From NCBI GenBank assembly GCA_023416745.1, contig JAEZHF010000005.1, forward strand, positions 1 to 33,827: a stretch of DNA of 33,827 nt, given 5' to 3'. The notes beneath the pieces were generated by a model, which was given only the letters and a program-made list of their open reading frames with translations, was not told the DNA's origin and searched no databases. This DNA is from Bacillota bacterium. GTDB lineage: Bacteria > Bacillota > Clostridia > Christensenellales > SZUA-584. A program made the position numbers and the translations under genes. Of this stretch, positions 6,238 through 14,790 are shown in pieces; within the stretch, counting starts at the first letter, position 1; every line of letters begins with the position of its first letter.

Positions 6238-7143
6238 TTATGCCTCCCTGCGCCTAAGCAACAATGATTTTTGTTCCGAGATAAACAGGCCTGCCAGTGT
6301 GAGCACGGTGCCTGCCGCCGCCATCAGCGTTATATTCTCGCCCAGTATGACCGCGGAGGTGACGACCGTAATCACAGGCACCATGTATATGTACACGCTG
6401 GTCTTCACAGCGCCCAGTGTGTTGACGGCTGAGCTCCACGCGACAAAACAGAGCGCAGAAGCTCCCAGCCCCAGGAACAGTATGTTCAGTAAGACCGTTG
6501 GCTGCGCAAAGGGTTCAAAGCTCAGCTTGAAATCAAATATGAACAAAGCGGGGATCATGAATATCAGCCCATACATGAAGATCCGTCGCGTGGACTGGAT
6601 GGCGTTGTAGCGAAATCTGCTTATTTTTCGGAGCAGTACCGAATAGATGGCCCAAGCCGCTGCCGCCAGAACAGCCAGTACATCTCCGGTCGGATTCAAC
6701 TTCAGCACTTGGGTACCATTGAAGCTGAGCAGGAAGATTCCCGCCACGGCAACCGCAAATCCGACGAAGAACCGGAATTTCAGCTTCTCTCCGTCCAGCA
6801 GCAGGTGTGCGAAAATGGCAGTAAAGAACGGCGCGGCGGAGATGATGACCCCGACATTGGACGCAAAGGCATACGTCAGCGCGATGTTTTCCAGCAGATA
6901 ATATAACGTGATGCCACACAGTCCCGCCGCCGCAAAATAAACCTCATGCTTTTTACCCTTCACCTTGAGTCTGTGAGGATGCATGGCCAGCAGCGCCAGA
7001 AAGCCTATAAAAAATCTAAGGAAAAGTATCTCAACGGGCGGGATGTACCTCAGCAGCACCTTCGTGGATATGAAGGTCGTCCCCCAGACGACAATGGCGG
7101 CAGCAGCAAACAGATGTCCAGTCAATTCTTTTTTCCTGTCCAT
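6238..7143 (-). CDS. EamA/DMT family transporter
   Basis: A 301-aa inner-membrane protein with ten predicted hydrophobic segments in two EamA repeats: about residues 8-140 and 152-292. The drug/metabolite transporter superfamily exports amino acids, metabolites or drugs, usually by proton exchange. The first helix carries the family-like VVWGTTFISTK, and a conserved-type GLCGITLYYLLENIAL segment follows near residue 95. It lies 32 bp downstream of an AraC regulator on the same strand and is probably co-transcribed with it and controlled by it. The substrate is unknown. AAAGGG lies about 11 bases before the start. Confidence 0.9.
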   Translation of the reverse strand: MDRKKELTGHLFAAAAIVVWGTTFISTKVLLRYIPPVEILFLRFFIGFLALLAMHPHRLKVKGKKHEVYFAAAGLCGITLYYLLENIALTYAFASNVGVIISAAPFFTAIFAHLLLDGEKLKFRFFVGFAVAVAGIFLLSFNGTQVLKLNPTGDVLAVLAAAAWAIYSVLLRKISRFRYNAIQSTRRIFMYGLIFMIPALFIFDFKLSFEPFAQPTVLLNILFLGLGASALCFVAWSSAVNTLGAVKTSVYIYMVPVITVVTSAVILGENITLMAAAGTVLTLAGLFISEQKSLLLRRREA

Positions 7144-7175
7144 AAATGAAAAACCCTTTCGTCAGGAACAGCAGT

Positions 7176-8000
7176 TTACCGCTGCGTGCCCCTGAAAATA
7201 TTCATGTATTGTTTTGGGGTCAGTCCGATGAATTTCTTAAAGAAATTGGTGAAGTGACTCTGATCGTTAAACCCCGTCTGCATCGCTGCCTCCAGCGGCA
7301 GCACGCCCTGCTCCAGCAGCTTTTTAGCTTTATCGATACGTAACGTTTCCAGATAGTTGTAAGGCGATATGCCCTTCTGCTTCGTGAAGAAGCGCAGCAG
7401 ATAGTATTTGCTCAAACCTGTCAGACCGCACAGGTCTTCAAGGCGGATGCTGTCCATATAGTGCTGCTCCAGATAGTTGCAGACCGCTTGGATTTGCGTG
7501 CTCTGTTCGGCGTTCCCCGCCGGTATCTCGCCCTCCGTATAGTCATCCACCAGCTGCTCCAGCAGGAAAAAGAACAACTCCTCTTTTCTGAAATCCGACG
7601 CTTCCTGCATGATTATCTGGTGCAGCTCGCGGAGCATCGGCACCAGTTCGCTGCGGCAAACAACCTGCGGCGAGAAGTACGGCAGATACTCCTTGCCCGT
7701 TATCTCAAATACCGCCTTGCCCATCACTTCGGGGCTGATGTTGAGGCTGCGGTAATCCATCGGCTGGCTGCCGACCTGCTCGCAGGAGTGATTGTCACGC
7801 GCGTTCATCAGCAGCAAATCGCCCGGTTCCAGAACGTATTCCCGGCTCCGGCACGTCAGGCACCGCTGTCCGTTCTCTATGAAACTGATAACGTAATAGT
7901 CATGAAAATGCAAAGGGAAAGTCTGCATAATTCCCTGAAAATGATAGGCTTCCAGCTTCAGTTCCACATCGTATACGACTGTCCGTGTTTCCTTAATCAT
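7176..8000 (-). CDS. AraC family regulator with cupin sensor domain
   Basis: A 274-aa regulator. Residues about 20-90 form the AraC-type cupin ligand domain, with the HFHDYY signature and PGDLLLMNARDNHS. Residues about 170-270 carry the two helix-turn-helix motifs: DSIRLEDLCGLTGLSKYYLLRFFTKQKGIS and then the AAMQTGFNDQSHFTNFFKKFIGLTPKQY block, quoted here only as landmarks. The second HTH is close to the family consensus. It is followed 32 bp later by the EamA exporter, which is its likely target. This AraC-exporter pairing is common for self-protection against a small molecule. AAGGGG lies eight bases before the ATG. Confidence 0.9.
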   Translation of the reverse strand: MIKETRTVVYDVELKLEAYHFQGIMQTFPLHFHDYYVISFIENGQRCLTCRSREYVLEPGDLLLMNARDNHSCEQVGSQPMDYRSLNISPEVMGKAVFEITGKEYLPYFSPQVVCRSELVPMLRELHQIIMQEASDFRKEELFFFLLEQLVDDYTEGEIPAGNAEQSTQIQAVCNYLEQHYMDSIRLEDLCGLTGLSKYYLLRFFTKQKGISPYNYLETLRIDKAKKLLEQGVLPLEAAMQTGFNDQSHFTNFFKKFIGLTPKQYMNIFRGTQR

Positions 8001-8026
8001 GCTTCATACCCCTTCTGTTTGAACCG

Positions 8027-8035
8027 AGTATACCA
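8027..8035 (-). promoter_or_regulatory. Extended -10 promoter candidate of the AraC gene
   Basis: On the minus strand TGGTATACT is a TGn-extended -10 about 25 bases before the AraC start. No good -35 was seen. Confidence 0.4.
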
Positions 8036-8114
8036 TGAATTTGAGGCGGCTTTCTTGTATGATATTGCTCTTTTTCTATTTATCAAAAGCTATCTCTCTG
8101 TGCTTAATACAAAA

Positions 8115-8147
8115 GTAAGGCTGCGGTGCAAAAATCCGCAGCCTTAC
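8115..8147 (-). terminator. Terminator of the MFS gene
   Basis: GTAAGGCTGCGG and CCGCAGCCTTAC form a 12-bp perfect stem. On the minus strand it is followed by TTTTGT, 26 bp after the MFS stop codon. Confidence 0.85.
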
Positions 8148-8173
8148 GGGTCTGGCTGTATCAACGCATCGTT

Positions 8174-9361
8174 TTAAGCCTGTTCTCCGGTTTTTACATT
8201 TCTTCTGTTAAACAGGAGTGTTAGAAGCGCCGTCAGCATCAGAAACAGTGCCATAATTATAAACCCGATACGCAGGCCCAGACCATCCGCTACTCTGGAA
8301 AAGCCCAATAGCACAACAATGCCCGCCACGTTCATCAACAGCGAGTTCACGGACAGCAGTGTTGCGCGCTGTTCCGAGACGGCCTGCCGCTGGAGCATAC
8401 CCTCGGCCAGCACATGCCCGCCCGAAACCAGAGTGTAAAACAGCGCATACACAGGCAGCAGGTACATCGAGAAGCTGTATGCAAACACGAACAGCAGCAT
8501 ACCGCCGACGATGCCCAGTAAACACAACCGGCTTACACTGGCAAATTGCTTTTTCAACTTGTACGCGAAACGCCGCCCCAGCGACTCCGTACCGATACGC
8601 AGTGCGCCCCAGAGGCCGATATGCCCCATCGAAAGACCCAGCTCCTGCGCATATAGCTGGTCATATTCCTCCAGCACACCCGGCACGATCACGACACCGG
8701 CGCAGAACAGCAGTATCGCCGCGATACCCTTGTTGCTCCTGCATTGAGTGATGAGCTCCCTGAAGCCTGCTGTAGCTTTTCCCTCCGAGCTTTCAGTATT
8801 CTTATGTCTATGGGGTTCTTTCAGCAGCAACGCCGCCAGCAGCGATATCGCCAGTGACGCGACGGACCCCACTACAGCCAGTTCAAATCCGACTGACGCT
8901 GCATATCCACCCAGCAGCATGGCCAGTAACAAACCCGCTCCGGCCCAAAACCCGGCACTGCCCGCATACTTCTCATAGTCATCATCGAGCCCGTGCTGTT
9001 GAAGCGTTTCAAACAGCAGCGCTTCAGCAGCGCCGGAGCACATTGCTTCCTGCGCGCCCCAGAGCACGAAGCCCGCTGCAAACAGCACGAATCCGTCTGC
9101 CAGAAACCAGAGCACAAAGCATGCCAGCTTTAATACGCTGCCAGCCACCATCATCGTCTTTCTGCCCCATCTGTCCGCGATCATCCCCGACGGTATCTCC
9201 AACAGTATCACCGAAGCGCTCCAGATGACCAGCAGCAAGGATATCTCAAAGAACGACAGCCCCTTGGAGTCGAACAGTAACATGTAAACCGGATAAAGTA
9301 ACACGAACTCCTTAAAAAAGTTGTACGCATTATAAAATATAAAAGATTTGATTGATTTCAT
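8174..9361 (-). CDS. MFS transporter
   Basis: A 395-aa major facilitator with about 12 predicted membrane helices. The loop after helix 2 carries the MFS motif A form GMIADRWGRKTM. The two six-helix halves are split by a short charged loop near residues 190-205 (KEPHRHKNTESSEG). The family covers sugar uptake and drug export; the length and motif fit a DHA-type exporter somewhat better. It is a single gene, with GGAGGTAA four bases before the ATG and a strong hairpin after the stop. The substrate cannot be told. Confidence 0.9.
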   Translation of the reverse strand: MKSIKSFIFYNAYNFFKEFVLLYPVYMLLFDSKGLSFFEISLLLVIWSASVILLEIPSGMIADRWGRKTMMVAGSVLKLACFVLWFLADGFVLFAAGFVLWGAQEAMCSGAAEALLFETLQQHGLDDDYEKYAGSAGFWAGAGLLLAMLLGGYAASVGFELAVVGSVASLAISLLAALLLKEPHRHKNTESSEGKATAGFRELITQCRSNKGIAAILLFCAGVVIVPGVLEEYDQLYAQELGLSMGHIGLWGALRIGTESLGRRFAYKLKKQFASVSRLCLLGIVGGMLLFVFAYSFSMYLLPVYALFYTLVSGGHVLAEGMLQRQAVSEQRATLLSVNSLLMNVAGIVVLLGFSRVADGLGLRIGFIIMALFLMLTALLTLLFNRRNVKTGEQA

Positions 9362-9386
9362 AAATTACCTCCATTATTATATATTA

Positions 9387-9479
9387 CAACCAGCCCACAA
9401 GCGGGTTGCGGAGGCGCTCGAGATCTATGAAAATTACAAAAAGCCGCAGGGATATAACCTTGGCGGCATTCAGCCTTGA
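9387..9479 (+). pseudogene. Possible C-terminal gene remnant
   Basis: Between the MFS and NYN genes, the plus strand reads 30 codons without a stop, from CAA at 9387 to the TGA at 9477-9479. The text is protein-like (KRVAEALEIYENYKKPQGYN is part of it) and there is no start codon or RBS. It may be the tail of a lost gene. It is short enough that chance cannot be excluded, and I recognise no family. Confidence 0.25.
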
Positions 9480-9583
9480 CATATTGAGTATTAACAGAAT
9501 CGTGTTATGGTCCTGTATCGATGCAGCGCGGTTTCATCATGCTCCTCCCGATGTCATGTTTATTCTATAACCTTAAGGCCCGT

Positions 9584-10417
9584 TCAGCAGCCGTTGGATC
9601 CGTTCTTCTGCTTAGGCTCCTTGATGCGCACATACTTGTGAGAATTATTGGGGCTGCCGGTCTTGCGCGTTTGTATCTCAAACTGTTTGAGCGACGACAC
9701 GAACGGTGTCAGCTTGGAGAAGCCGTAGTTACGCGTGTCGAAGTCCGGATACCGCTTGTTGAGCAGCTTGCCCACCTGCCCGAGGTAGGCCCAGCCGTCT
9801 TCATCAGAGCTCTCGGTGATGATCACCTTAAGCGCTTCGATGATTTCTTCCCGATTCGCCATACCCTCCTTGGCGGGCTGCACCACCTTCGCACTGCCGT
9901 TAGCAGGCGTTTCCTCCTTGGCGGGCGGCGCGGGCATAGACAGCACCTCGAGATACTTGAATATCTCGCATGCTGCAATAAACGGCGTCGGCGTCTTTTT
10001 CTCGCCCATGCCGACCACATACATACCGGACTCACGCAGCCGCGCCACCAATCGCGTGAAATCGCTGTCGCTGGACACGATACAAAAGCCCTCCACGTTG
10101 CCCGAATACAGTATGTCCATCGCGTCAATGATCAGCGCGGCATCCGTTGCATTCTTGCCGGTGGTATAGCTGTACTGCTGTATCGGTATGATAGAGTTGG
10201 ACAGCAGCACACTCTTCCATGAGGCCAGCTGCGGCTTGGTCCAGTCGCCGTATATGCGTTTGTAGGTGGGTGTACCGTGATTGGCTATCTCATCCAATAT
10301 TGGTTTGACATATTTATCGGACACATTGTCCGCATCAATCAATACCGCTATTCTTTTATCTTCCATACACTTATCCCGCTCCTGTCTTTTATCACTATAG
10401 CCATATTTATACTTCAT
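9584..10417 (-). CDS. NYN domain (LabA/MARF1-like) protein with OST-HTH region
   Basis: A 277-aa protein. Residues about 20-155 form a NYN (PIN-like) nuclease domain, with IAVLIDADN (conserved Asp), TDAALIIDAMDIL and the SSDSDFTRL motif, all acidic sites typical of metal-dependent RNase folds. A Pro/Ala-rich linker (160-185) leads to a C-terminal OST-HTH/LOTUS-type domain (about 190-265, with GWAYLGQVGKLLNKRYPDF) that probably binds RNA. The ATG at 10417 has AGGAG six bases before it. The ATG at 10366, directly before the domain, is the alternative, with AGGAG 12 bases away. Widespread single gene; RNA processing or turnover is the likely role. Confidence 0.85.
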   Translation of the reverse strand: MKYKYGYSDKRQERDKCMEDKRIAVLIDADNVSDKYVKPILDEIANHGTPTYKRIYGDWTKPQLASWKSVLLSNSIIPIQQYSYTTGKNATDAALIIDAMDILYSGNVEGFCIVSSDSDFTRLVARLRESGMYVVGMGEKKTPTPFIAACEIFKYLEVLSMPAPPAKEETPANGSAKVVQPAKEGMANREEIIEALKVIITESSDEDGWAYLGQVGKLLNKRYPDFDTRNYGFSKLTPFVSSLKQFEIQTRKTGSPNNSHKYVRIKEPKQKNGSNGC

Positions 10418-10540
10418 TATACTCTCCTGCATGATGCTGAACAAGCACAGCTTTTCAATTATTCTTAAAGACCGCTGCCGCAACATCTTGCATCTCTGAT
10501 ACTATCCATCCACAGCACGCTATTATTGTGAATCCCGCAT

Positions 10541-10566
10541 AAAAAAGGAGAGGTTACCTCTCCTTT
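10541..10566 (-). terminator. Terminator of the 103-aa protein gene
   Basis: AAAGGAGAGG / CCTCTCCTTT, a 10-bp perfect stem with a TTA loop. On the minus strand it is followed by a run of six T's. It lies about 80 bp after the stop of the gene at 10648-10959. Confidence 0.8.
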
Positions 10567-10647
10567 AGCCGTACCATTTTCTTGAGCCGTACTGTGGCCG
10601 CCGCCTGAGTTTTTCTACTCTTTCCTGATTTTAAGGCATCCCGCTTC

Positions 10648-10959
10648 CTACATGGGGAAAACGCGATTCGCGCCCACGCACGACTGTATTTCCCTGTCGC
10701 TCAGAAATATCACGGACACTGCATCAGACTGTCTGGACAGCCGATAGCGCTCGTTGCTTTGGTTTCTTTTGCAATCCGGATTCGTGTTAACCCAATGGAG
10801 CAGTTGGCGCAAATCAACATCATCAACAGACGGTTGTTCATTGTTGCACCGGCAGAATATTGCCAGTTCTTCATCGCCTAGGGGATTGTTGGCAGTCCCG
10901 CTGTGCAGTAATATCCGTATAAAATTCCGTCCTGTCTTGGAAGCGCATCTTTGATTCAT
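10648..10959 (-). CDS. Unrecognised 103-aa protein
   Basis: I do not recognise this protein. It starts MNQRCASKTGRNFIRILLHS and is hydrophilic, with four cysteines and no membrane segment. The middle part (NNPLGDEELAIFCRCNNEQPSVDDVDLRQLLHWV) looks like a small alpha-helical domain. The C-terminus ends SDREIQSCVGANRVFPM. The start is well supported by AAAGGAGGAGG just before the ATG; an in-frame ATG 11 codons earlier lacks this. A perfect consensus promoter lies 137 bp upstream and a strong terminator lies downstream, so it is a real transcription unit. Its codon use is less GC-biased than that of the surrounding genes. Confidence 0.6.
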   Translation of the reverse strand: MNQRCASKTGRNFIRILLHSGTANNPLGDEELAIFCRCNNEQPSVDDVDLRQLLHWVNTNPDCKRNQSNERYRLSRQSDAVSVIFLSDREIQSCVGANRVFPM

Positions 10960-11095
10960 CGGCCTCCTCCTTTCCGGCTGTTTGCCCGTCACCTGGTTCT
11001 GTCAAATAAAAAAAGCGTCCACCCAATATATCGAAGTTTTCGCTAAACATGCAGTAATTATGCCAAGCCATGAACTCAACCAATATTATTTATTT

Positions 11096-11124
11096 ATTAT
11101 AGCCGAAAAACGTGCGGTTGTCAA
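11096..11124 (-). promoter_or_regulatory. Perfect consensus sigma-A promoter
   Basis: On the minus strand, TTGACA (11119-11124), 17-bp spacer, TATAAT (11096-11101). The transcript would run into the 103-aa gene with a leader of about 130 bases. The rest of the 10,960-11,323 gap holds only this leader, the terminator at 11175-11205 and sequence without a trusted gene. Confidence 0.75.
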
Positions 11125-11174
11125 ATTCATGCACCGGCCCGCACACATACGCCTCAACAAAACGGACTTCACAG

Positions 11175-11205
11175 AAAAAAAGAGCCCCAGGGCATATCGG
11201 AGCTC
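11175..11205 (-). terminator. Terminator of the large leftward sugar operon
   Basis: On the minus strand GAGCTCC pairs with GGGGCTC (one G-U pair) around a 10-nt loop, followed by seven T's. It lies about 120 bp after the stop of the FucI-like isomerase, the last gene of the operon. Confidence 0.8.
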
Positions 11206-11323
11206 AGACATCAAGGAATATGATGGAGGAAATCAATGTGACCGGCACAGAAATTAATATGAACCTGCCACACCAAAAACAATTGCTGATTATTTAAACG
11301 TCTTTAGCGATCTCAAGACACAA

Positions 11324-12655
11324 TTATAGCTCTGTAGTCTCCCAACCGAACACGCGTGCCAGCTGCCTAAGCTGCGGCGCCACGTCTCCCGACACAATCA
11401 GCGAGTGGTGCGAGCAAAGTGCGTCCATCACCTTGTGGCCATCTGCATAACGAATCAGCGCACCGTTCCGGCAGTCGGAGCCCGGATACTGAACGTAGTC
11501 CTCGATATCCGCCTTGATGATGCTGAGTTTCTTAAAGCCGGGGTATATCTTCGCCAGCGTCACCGGCCCCTTTGGCAGCTGCGCATCCACCATGATGGCA
11601 TCGTCGTTCACGATGCCCAGCACCTTAGGACGCAGTACCCACTTGTCGCAGAACGGGCGGGATGTGAGGCCGAAATAGCCGCAGTGCACCCCCAGTGCGT
11701 GGTTGTCCGGGTCGTCGATATCCGGGAACTTATCGATCTTCTCGTGCGCCAGTGCCGCCATGCCCACCAGGAAAGGATACAGGTTGGTCATCATCACCGG
11801 CTTTTCCATCGACCGGTAGAGTATGTAAGTGGACAACAGCGTCAGCGTGTCACCCTCGCAGGCGTATATGATATTGTCGCGCTCAAACAGCATATTCCAC
11901 GCGAGGCACGGCGTGGTGTCGCAGTAGAAGGATTCGTTGAGGCAGTTGGAGCCCACGCCCGCTACGCCGCCGATCTCACCAATCACGCGCTTTACCGCAA
12001 CATATATTTTGACAGCTTTTAAGAAGCAGCTCTCGGAAACACCCTCCTGCTCAATGTTCCAGTCCGCACTCACCCGACGCGCTTCATCGTCAGAGATGTT
12101 GCGCGCATTCTCGCACAGCTCCTTCCAGCTGCGGTATATCAGCTCGCAGCCAAACGTCTCTTCCATTGTATCCGTGCTCTGCTTCTCCCACCAGTAAAAA
12201 CGTTTGAATATGCCCGCCTGCATGCCTTCGCCGGGGCTGTCCTGAAACATCAGAAACTTCGCACCTTCCTTCAGGCTACGCTTTACACCCAGTGCCCGCA
12301 GCACCGTCTTGGCCATTTCAATGCTGTACGGGGAGAATACAGTCAGACCGAGGTCACGCAGATAGGTCACGATCTCCCAGTCCCACATCTCCACAGTGCC
12401 AAAACGGGACGTCAGCACCACCATGGGAAGATGAATTGATTTCAGTTGGTCGTCGTGCCGGAAAGCTGCAAATATCATCTGCGGGAACACGATGGCATCC
12501 GCGTCTTTGGGCACAGGCGTGCCCACCGGCTGTTCGGGCAGAAACTCAGCCACGTCTCCGTAGAACTCGCGCAATCTCGCCATCTGCTCGCCGTATTCGC
12601 CTGTTTCACGCTCATTTCTCTCTGTAAAGTATAACGGCAACAATCTAACTTTCAT
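11324..12655 (-). CDS. L-fucose/L-arabinose isomerase-like protein
   Basis: A 443-aa member of the FucI/AraA-like fold group (COG2407 type). These enzymes convert aldoses to ketoses with a divalent metal. At 443 aa it is much shorter than E. coli FucI (~590). Likely metal-site residues are E267 and D269 in ACEGD, together with N240-E241, and a histidine near residue 418 (CSHHSL). It is the last gene of a seven-gene operon. It follows a rhamnulokinase-like kinase and a class II aldolase, completing an isomerase-kinase-aldolase set as in fucose or rhamnose catabolism. The start has GGAGG seven bases upstream. The substrate sugar is not determined; family membership is good, the exact reaction inferred. 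Confidence 0.8.
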   Translation of the reverse strand: MKVRLLPLYFTERNERETGEYGEQMARLREFYGDVAEFLPEQPVGTPVPKDADAIVFPQMIFAAFRHDDQLKSIHLPMVVLTSRFGTVEMWDWEIVTYLRDLGLTVFSPYSIEMAKTVLRALGVKRSLKEGAKFLMFQDSPGEGMQAGIFKRFYWWEKQSTDTMEETFGCELIYRSWKELCENARNISDDEARRVSADWNIEQEGVSESCFLKAVKIYVAVKRVIGEIGGVAGVGSNCLNESFYCDTTPCLAWNMLFERDNIIYACEGDTLTLLSTYILYRSMEKPVMMTNLYPFLVGMAALAHEKIDKFPDIDDPDNHALGVHCGYFGLTSRPFCDKWVLRPKVLGIVNDDAIMVDAQLPKGPVTLAKIYPGFKKLSIIKADIEDYVQYPGSDCRNGALIRYADGHKVMDALCSHHSLIVSGDVAPQLRQLARVFGWETTEL

Positions 12656-12707
12656 GGGTTAGCCTCCTACATACTCTATATACGGCAGGGTTCAATTGGC
12701 TCTCCCG

Positions 12708-14186
12708 TTATTCCACGGGCAGCAGATGCATTTCACCCCGATACGTAAGATAAATCTCGTTCCATTTTTCCGCCTTATCGGGCAGGAATTCCACCACGTC
12801 CACTGAGCGGACCACCGCACTTCTCGCTTCGTCCAGAGAGGCAAACTCTCCGAGGGCGATATACTGCACCATGGCGTTCCCCAGCGCCGTCGCTTCTGCC
12901 GGCCCCGCGTACACCGGCTTGCCGGTGATGTTGGCCGTGAACTGGTTCAGCAGTACGTTGGACGAACCGCCGCCCACGATATGGATCACCGGCAGCTCAT
13001 ACCCGCAGGCATACTCGATGCACTCCAGTACGCAGCGGTATTTGCAGGCGAGGCTTAGGAGCACGCAGCGCACCACGTCGCCCATCTCCCTCGGTGCCTT
13101 CTTGCCGCGTGTTTCAAAGCACGACGCAATCAATTCCGGCATGGGCCCCGGCTGATAGAACAGTTCATCATCCGGGTCAAACAAACCGGATTCCCAGTCA
13201 GAAGCTGCAGCCAGCTCAACCAATTCGGCAAAATCTCTGCCGCAGCCACGCTGCTGCCAGTAACGGCGGCATTCCTGCAGTATCCACAGCCCCATCACGT
13301 TTTTTAGCAACCGGATACGCCCGCCCACCCCGCCTTCATTCGCGAGGCCGTGGCAGCAGCTTCTGTCATTGATCAGCGGGCTCGGAATTTCTGTTCCCAC
13401 GATGGACCACGTACCGCTGCTGATATAGGCAAACCTTGGAGCCAGCGTCGGCACGGCGGCCACCGCCGACGCGGTGTCGTGCTCACCGACCGTGGTCAGC
13501 GCCAGCCCGCCCACTCCCAGATCACCACATATCCGGCGGGACAGCATCCCCACCTTCACGCCGGGCTGCACGATGTCTGTCAACAGCCTGGACGGGAAAC
13601 CGATGCTGTCCAGCAGCGATGTGTCCCAGCCGCCCTTCGTCGGGTTATAGCCCTGGGAAACGCTGGCCACCGTGTATTCGGTCAGCTTCTCACCGCTCAG
13701 GAAATAGATCAGCGCATCCGGGATGAACAGCGCCTTATCCGCCGCCGCCAAAATCTCCGGCCTGTCCTTGGCCAGCGACAGCCACTGATACAGCGAATTC
13801 ATGCGGTTGAACTGCAGCCCCGTCCGGCGGTACAGCTCATCCCGTGGGATATAACCGTCCATCACCTCCACCAGGCCCACCGTGCGCGCATCGCGGTAGG
13901 TGTGCGGCGGTTCAATCATCGCTCCCGTTTTGTCCAGCAGCAAAAAGTCGTTGCTAAACGCGTCAATGCCGATGGACTCAAATCCCTTCCCCGCCGCGGC
14001 GATGCCGGAAGTGACTCCCTCGTAAAGCGCGAATATGTCCCAGTATAAACTAGGGCCTATGGAAATCGGCTTATTTGTAAATCTGTGCAGCACATCCAGC
14101 GCTAGTTTTCCAGCCTCCAGAGAAGCACCGAAAACACGCGCGCTGGACCCGCCGATATCACAGACGATGACGCTTCTTTTGCTCAT
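12708..14186 (-). CDS. FGGY kinase, rhamnulokinase-like
   Basis: A 492-aa carbohydrate kinase with the two-domain FGGY fold, close in pattern to RhaB. It shows DIGGSSARV (D10, phosphate loop), D236 in GEHDTASA (catalytic base, same place as in E. coli RhaB), ISSGTWSIVGTE (254-265), NEGG...RLLKNVMGLWILQE (282-304) and the ATP-site VGGGSSN. RhaB-type kinases phosphorylate C1 of ketoses such as L-rhamnulose. The isomerase downstream and the aldolase immediately upstream (7-bp gap) fit this step. GGAG lies very close to the ATG, which suggests translational coupling to the aldolase gene. Related ketoses such as fuculose are equally possible. Confidence 0.88.
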   Translation of the reverse strand: MSKRSVIVCDIGGSSARVFGASLEAGKLALDVLHRFTNKPISIGPSLYWDIFALYEGVTSGIAAAGKGFESIGIDAFSNDFLLLDKTGAMIEPPHTYRDARTVGLVEVMDGYIPRDELYRRTGLQFNRMNSLYQWLSLAKDRPEILAAADKALFIPDALIYFLSGEKLTEYTVASVSQGYNPTKGGWDTSLLDSIGFPSRLLTDIVQPGVKVGMLSRRICGDLGVGGLALTTVGEHDTASAVAAVPTLAPRFAYISSGTWSIVGTEIPSPLINDRSCCHGLANEGGVGGRIRLLKNVMGLWILQECRRYWQQRGCGRDFAELVELAAASDWESGLFDPDDELFYQPGPMPELIASCFETRGKKAPREMGDVVRCVLLSLACKYRCVLECIEYACGYELPVIHIVGGGSSNVLLNQFTANITGKPVYAGPAEATALGNAMVQYIALGEFASLDEARSAVVRSVDVVEFLPDKAEKWNEIYLTYRGEMHLLPVE

Positions 14187-14193
14187 ATCTCCG

Positions 14194-14790
14194 TCAGATC
14201 AGTTTTCCCAGCAGATTGCAGACCGCGTCGCCTTCAACGCGCTCCACGACGGAAAACGCCTGTTCGATGTGTTTGCCCACTGCCACGGTGCCGTGATATG
14301 GCAGCAGGCCGCAAAGCCCCGTTATTTTCAGCTGCTCGCGCTTGGGCATGAAATATTCGTACGCGTTCTCAGCGAGTTCCATGCTGTATGCCTTAGCTTG
14401 ATGTATCAGCCCCGTCTCGCCCATCTTCAATGTGGCTTCCGTCACCTGCGGTATCGGTTTGCACGCGGCCACATACACCATCGTATAGAACGGATGGGCA
14501 TGGATCACGCCGCCCACCTCGGGTATGTTCTTTAGTATCAGGGCGTGCATCCGGCCCTCGCGGGAAAACGCACCCGTTCCTTCGAGAATGTTGCAGTCGT
14601 AGTCTATCAGCAGCGGCTCTTCAATGCCGATGCGGCAGTGCTTGTGCTCGCTCATCATTGACGGCGATACCAGCACGCGGTTGTCGTCCACACGCATCGC
14701 GCAGTTGCCGCCCGCAGCATTGGTCAGCCGACGTTCCCAAAGGTCGCTTACGATTTGCAGGAGTTTCCTGCGTTCTTCCATGTATTGCAT
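14194..14790 (-). CDS. Class II aldolase/adducin family (FucA/RhaD-like)
   Basis: A 198-aa zinc-dependent aldolase. TNAAGGN (23-29) is the phosphate-binding loop. E78 is in the position of the catalytic glutamate. H97 and H99 in HAHP and H166 in PYHGTVAVG are the zinc ligands. Family members such as L-fuculose-1-phosphate aldolase (~215 aa) split ketose-1-phosphates into DHAP and an aldehyde. It is slightly shorter at the C-terminus than FucA. Its ATG directly follows the stop codon of the PfkB kinase (TAAATG) and its stop lies 7 bp before the FGGY kinase start, so these three are a coupled unit. The substrate is inferred to be the product of that kinase. Confidence 0.88.
   Translation of the reverse strand: MQYMEERRKLLQIVSDLWERRLTNAAGGNCAMRVDDNRVLVSPSMMSEHKHCRIGIEEPLLIDYDCNILEGTGAFSREGRMHALILKNIPEVGGVIHAHPFYTMVYVAACKPIPQVTEATLKMGETGLIHQAKAYSMELAENAYEYFMPKREQLKITGLCGLLPYHGTVAVGKHIEQAFSVVERVEGDAVCNLLGKLI

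Noticed and set aside
5903..6610. Plus-strand frame of 235 codons starting in the Gly/Cys-rich gene
   Set aside because: Ala/Asp/Val-rich alternate reading of the G-rich repeats that then runs antisense into the EamA gene. It has no RBS, and the hairpin at 6200 lies inside it.
10871..11083. Small frame in the leader of the 103-aa gene
   Set aside because: No ribosome binding site and mostly overlapped by the better supported gene. Kept only as a remark on the leader.
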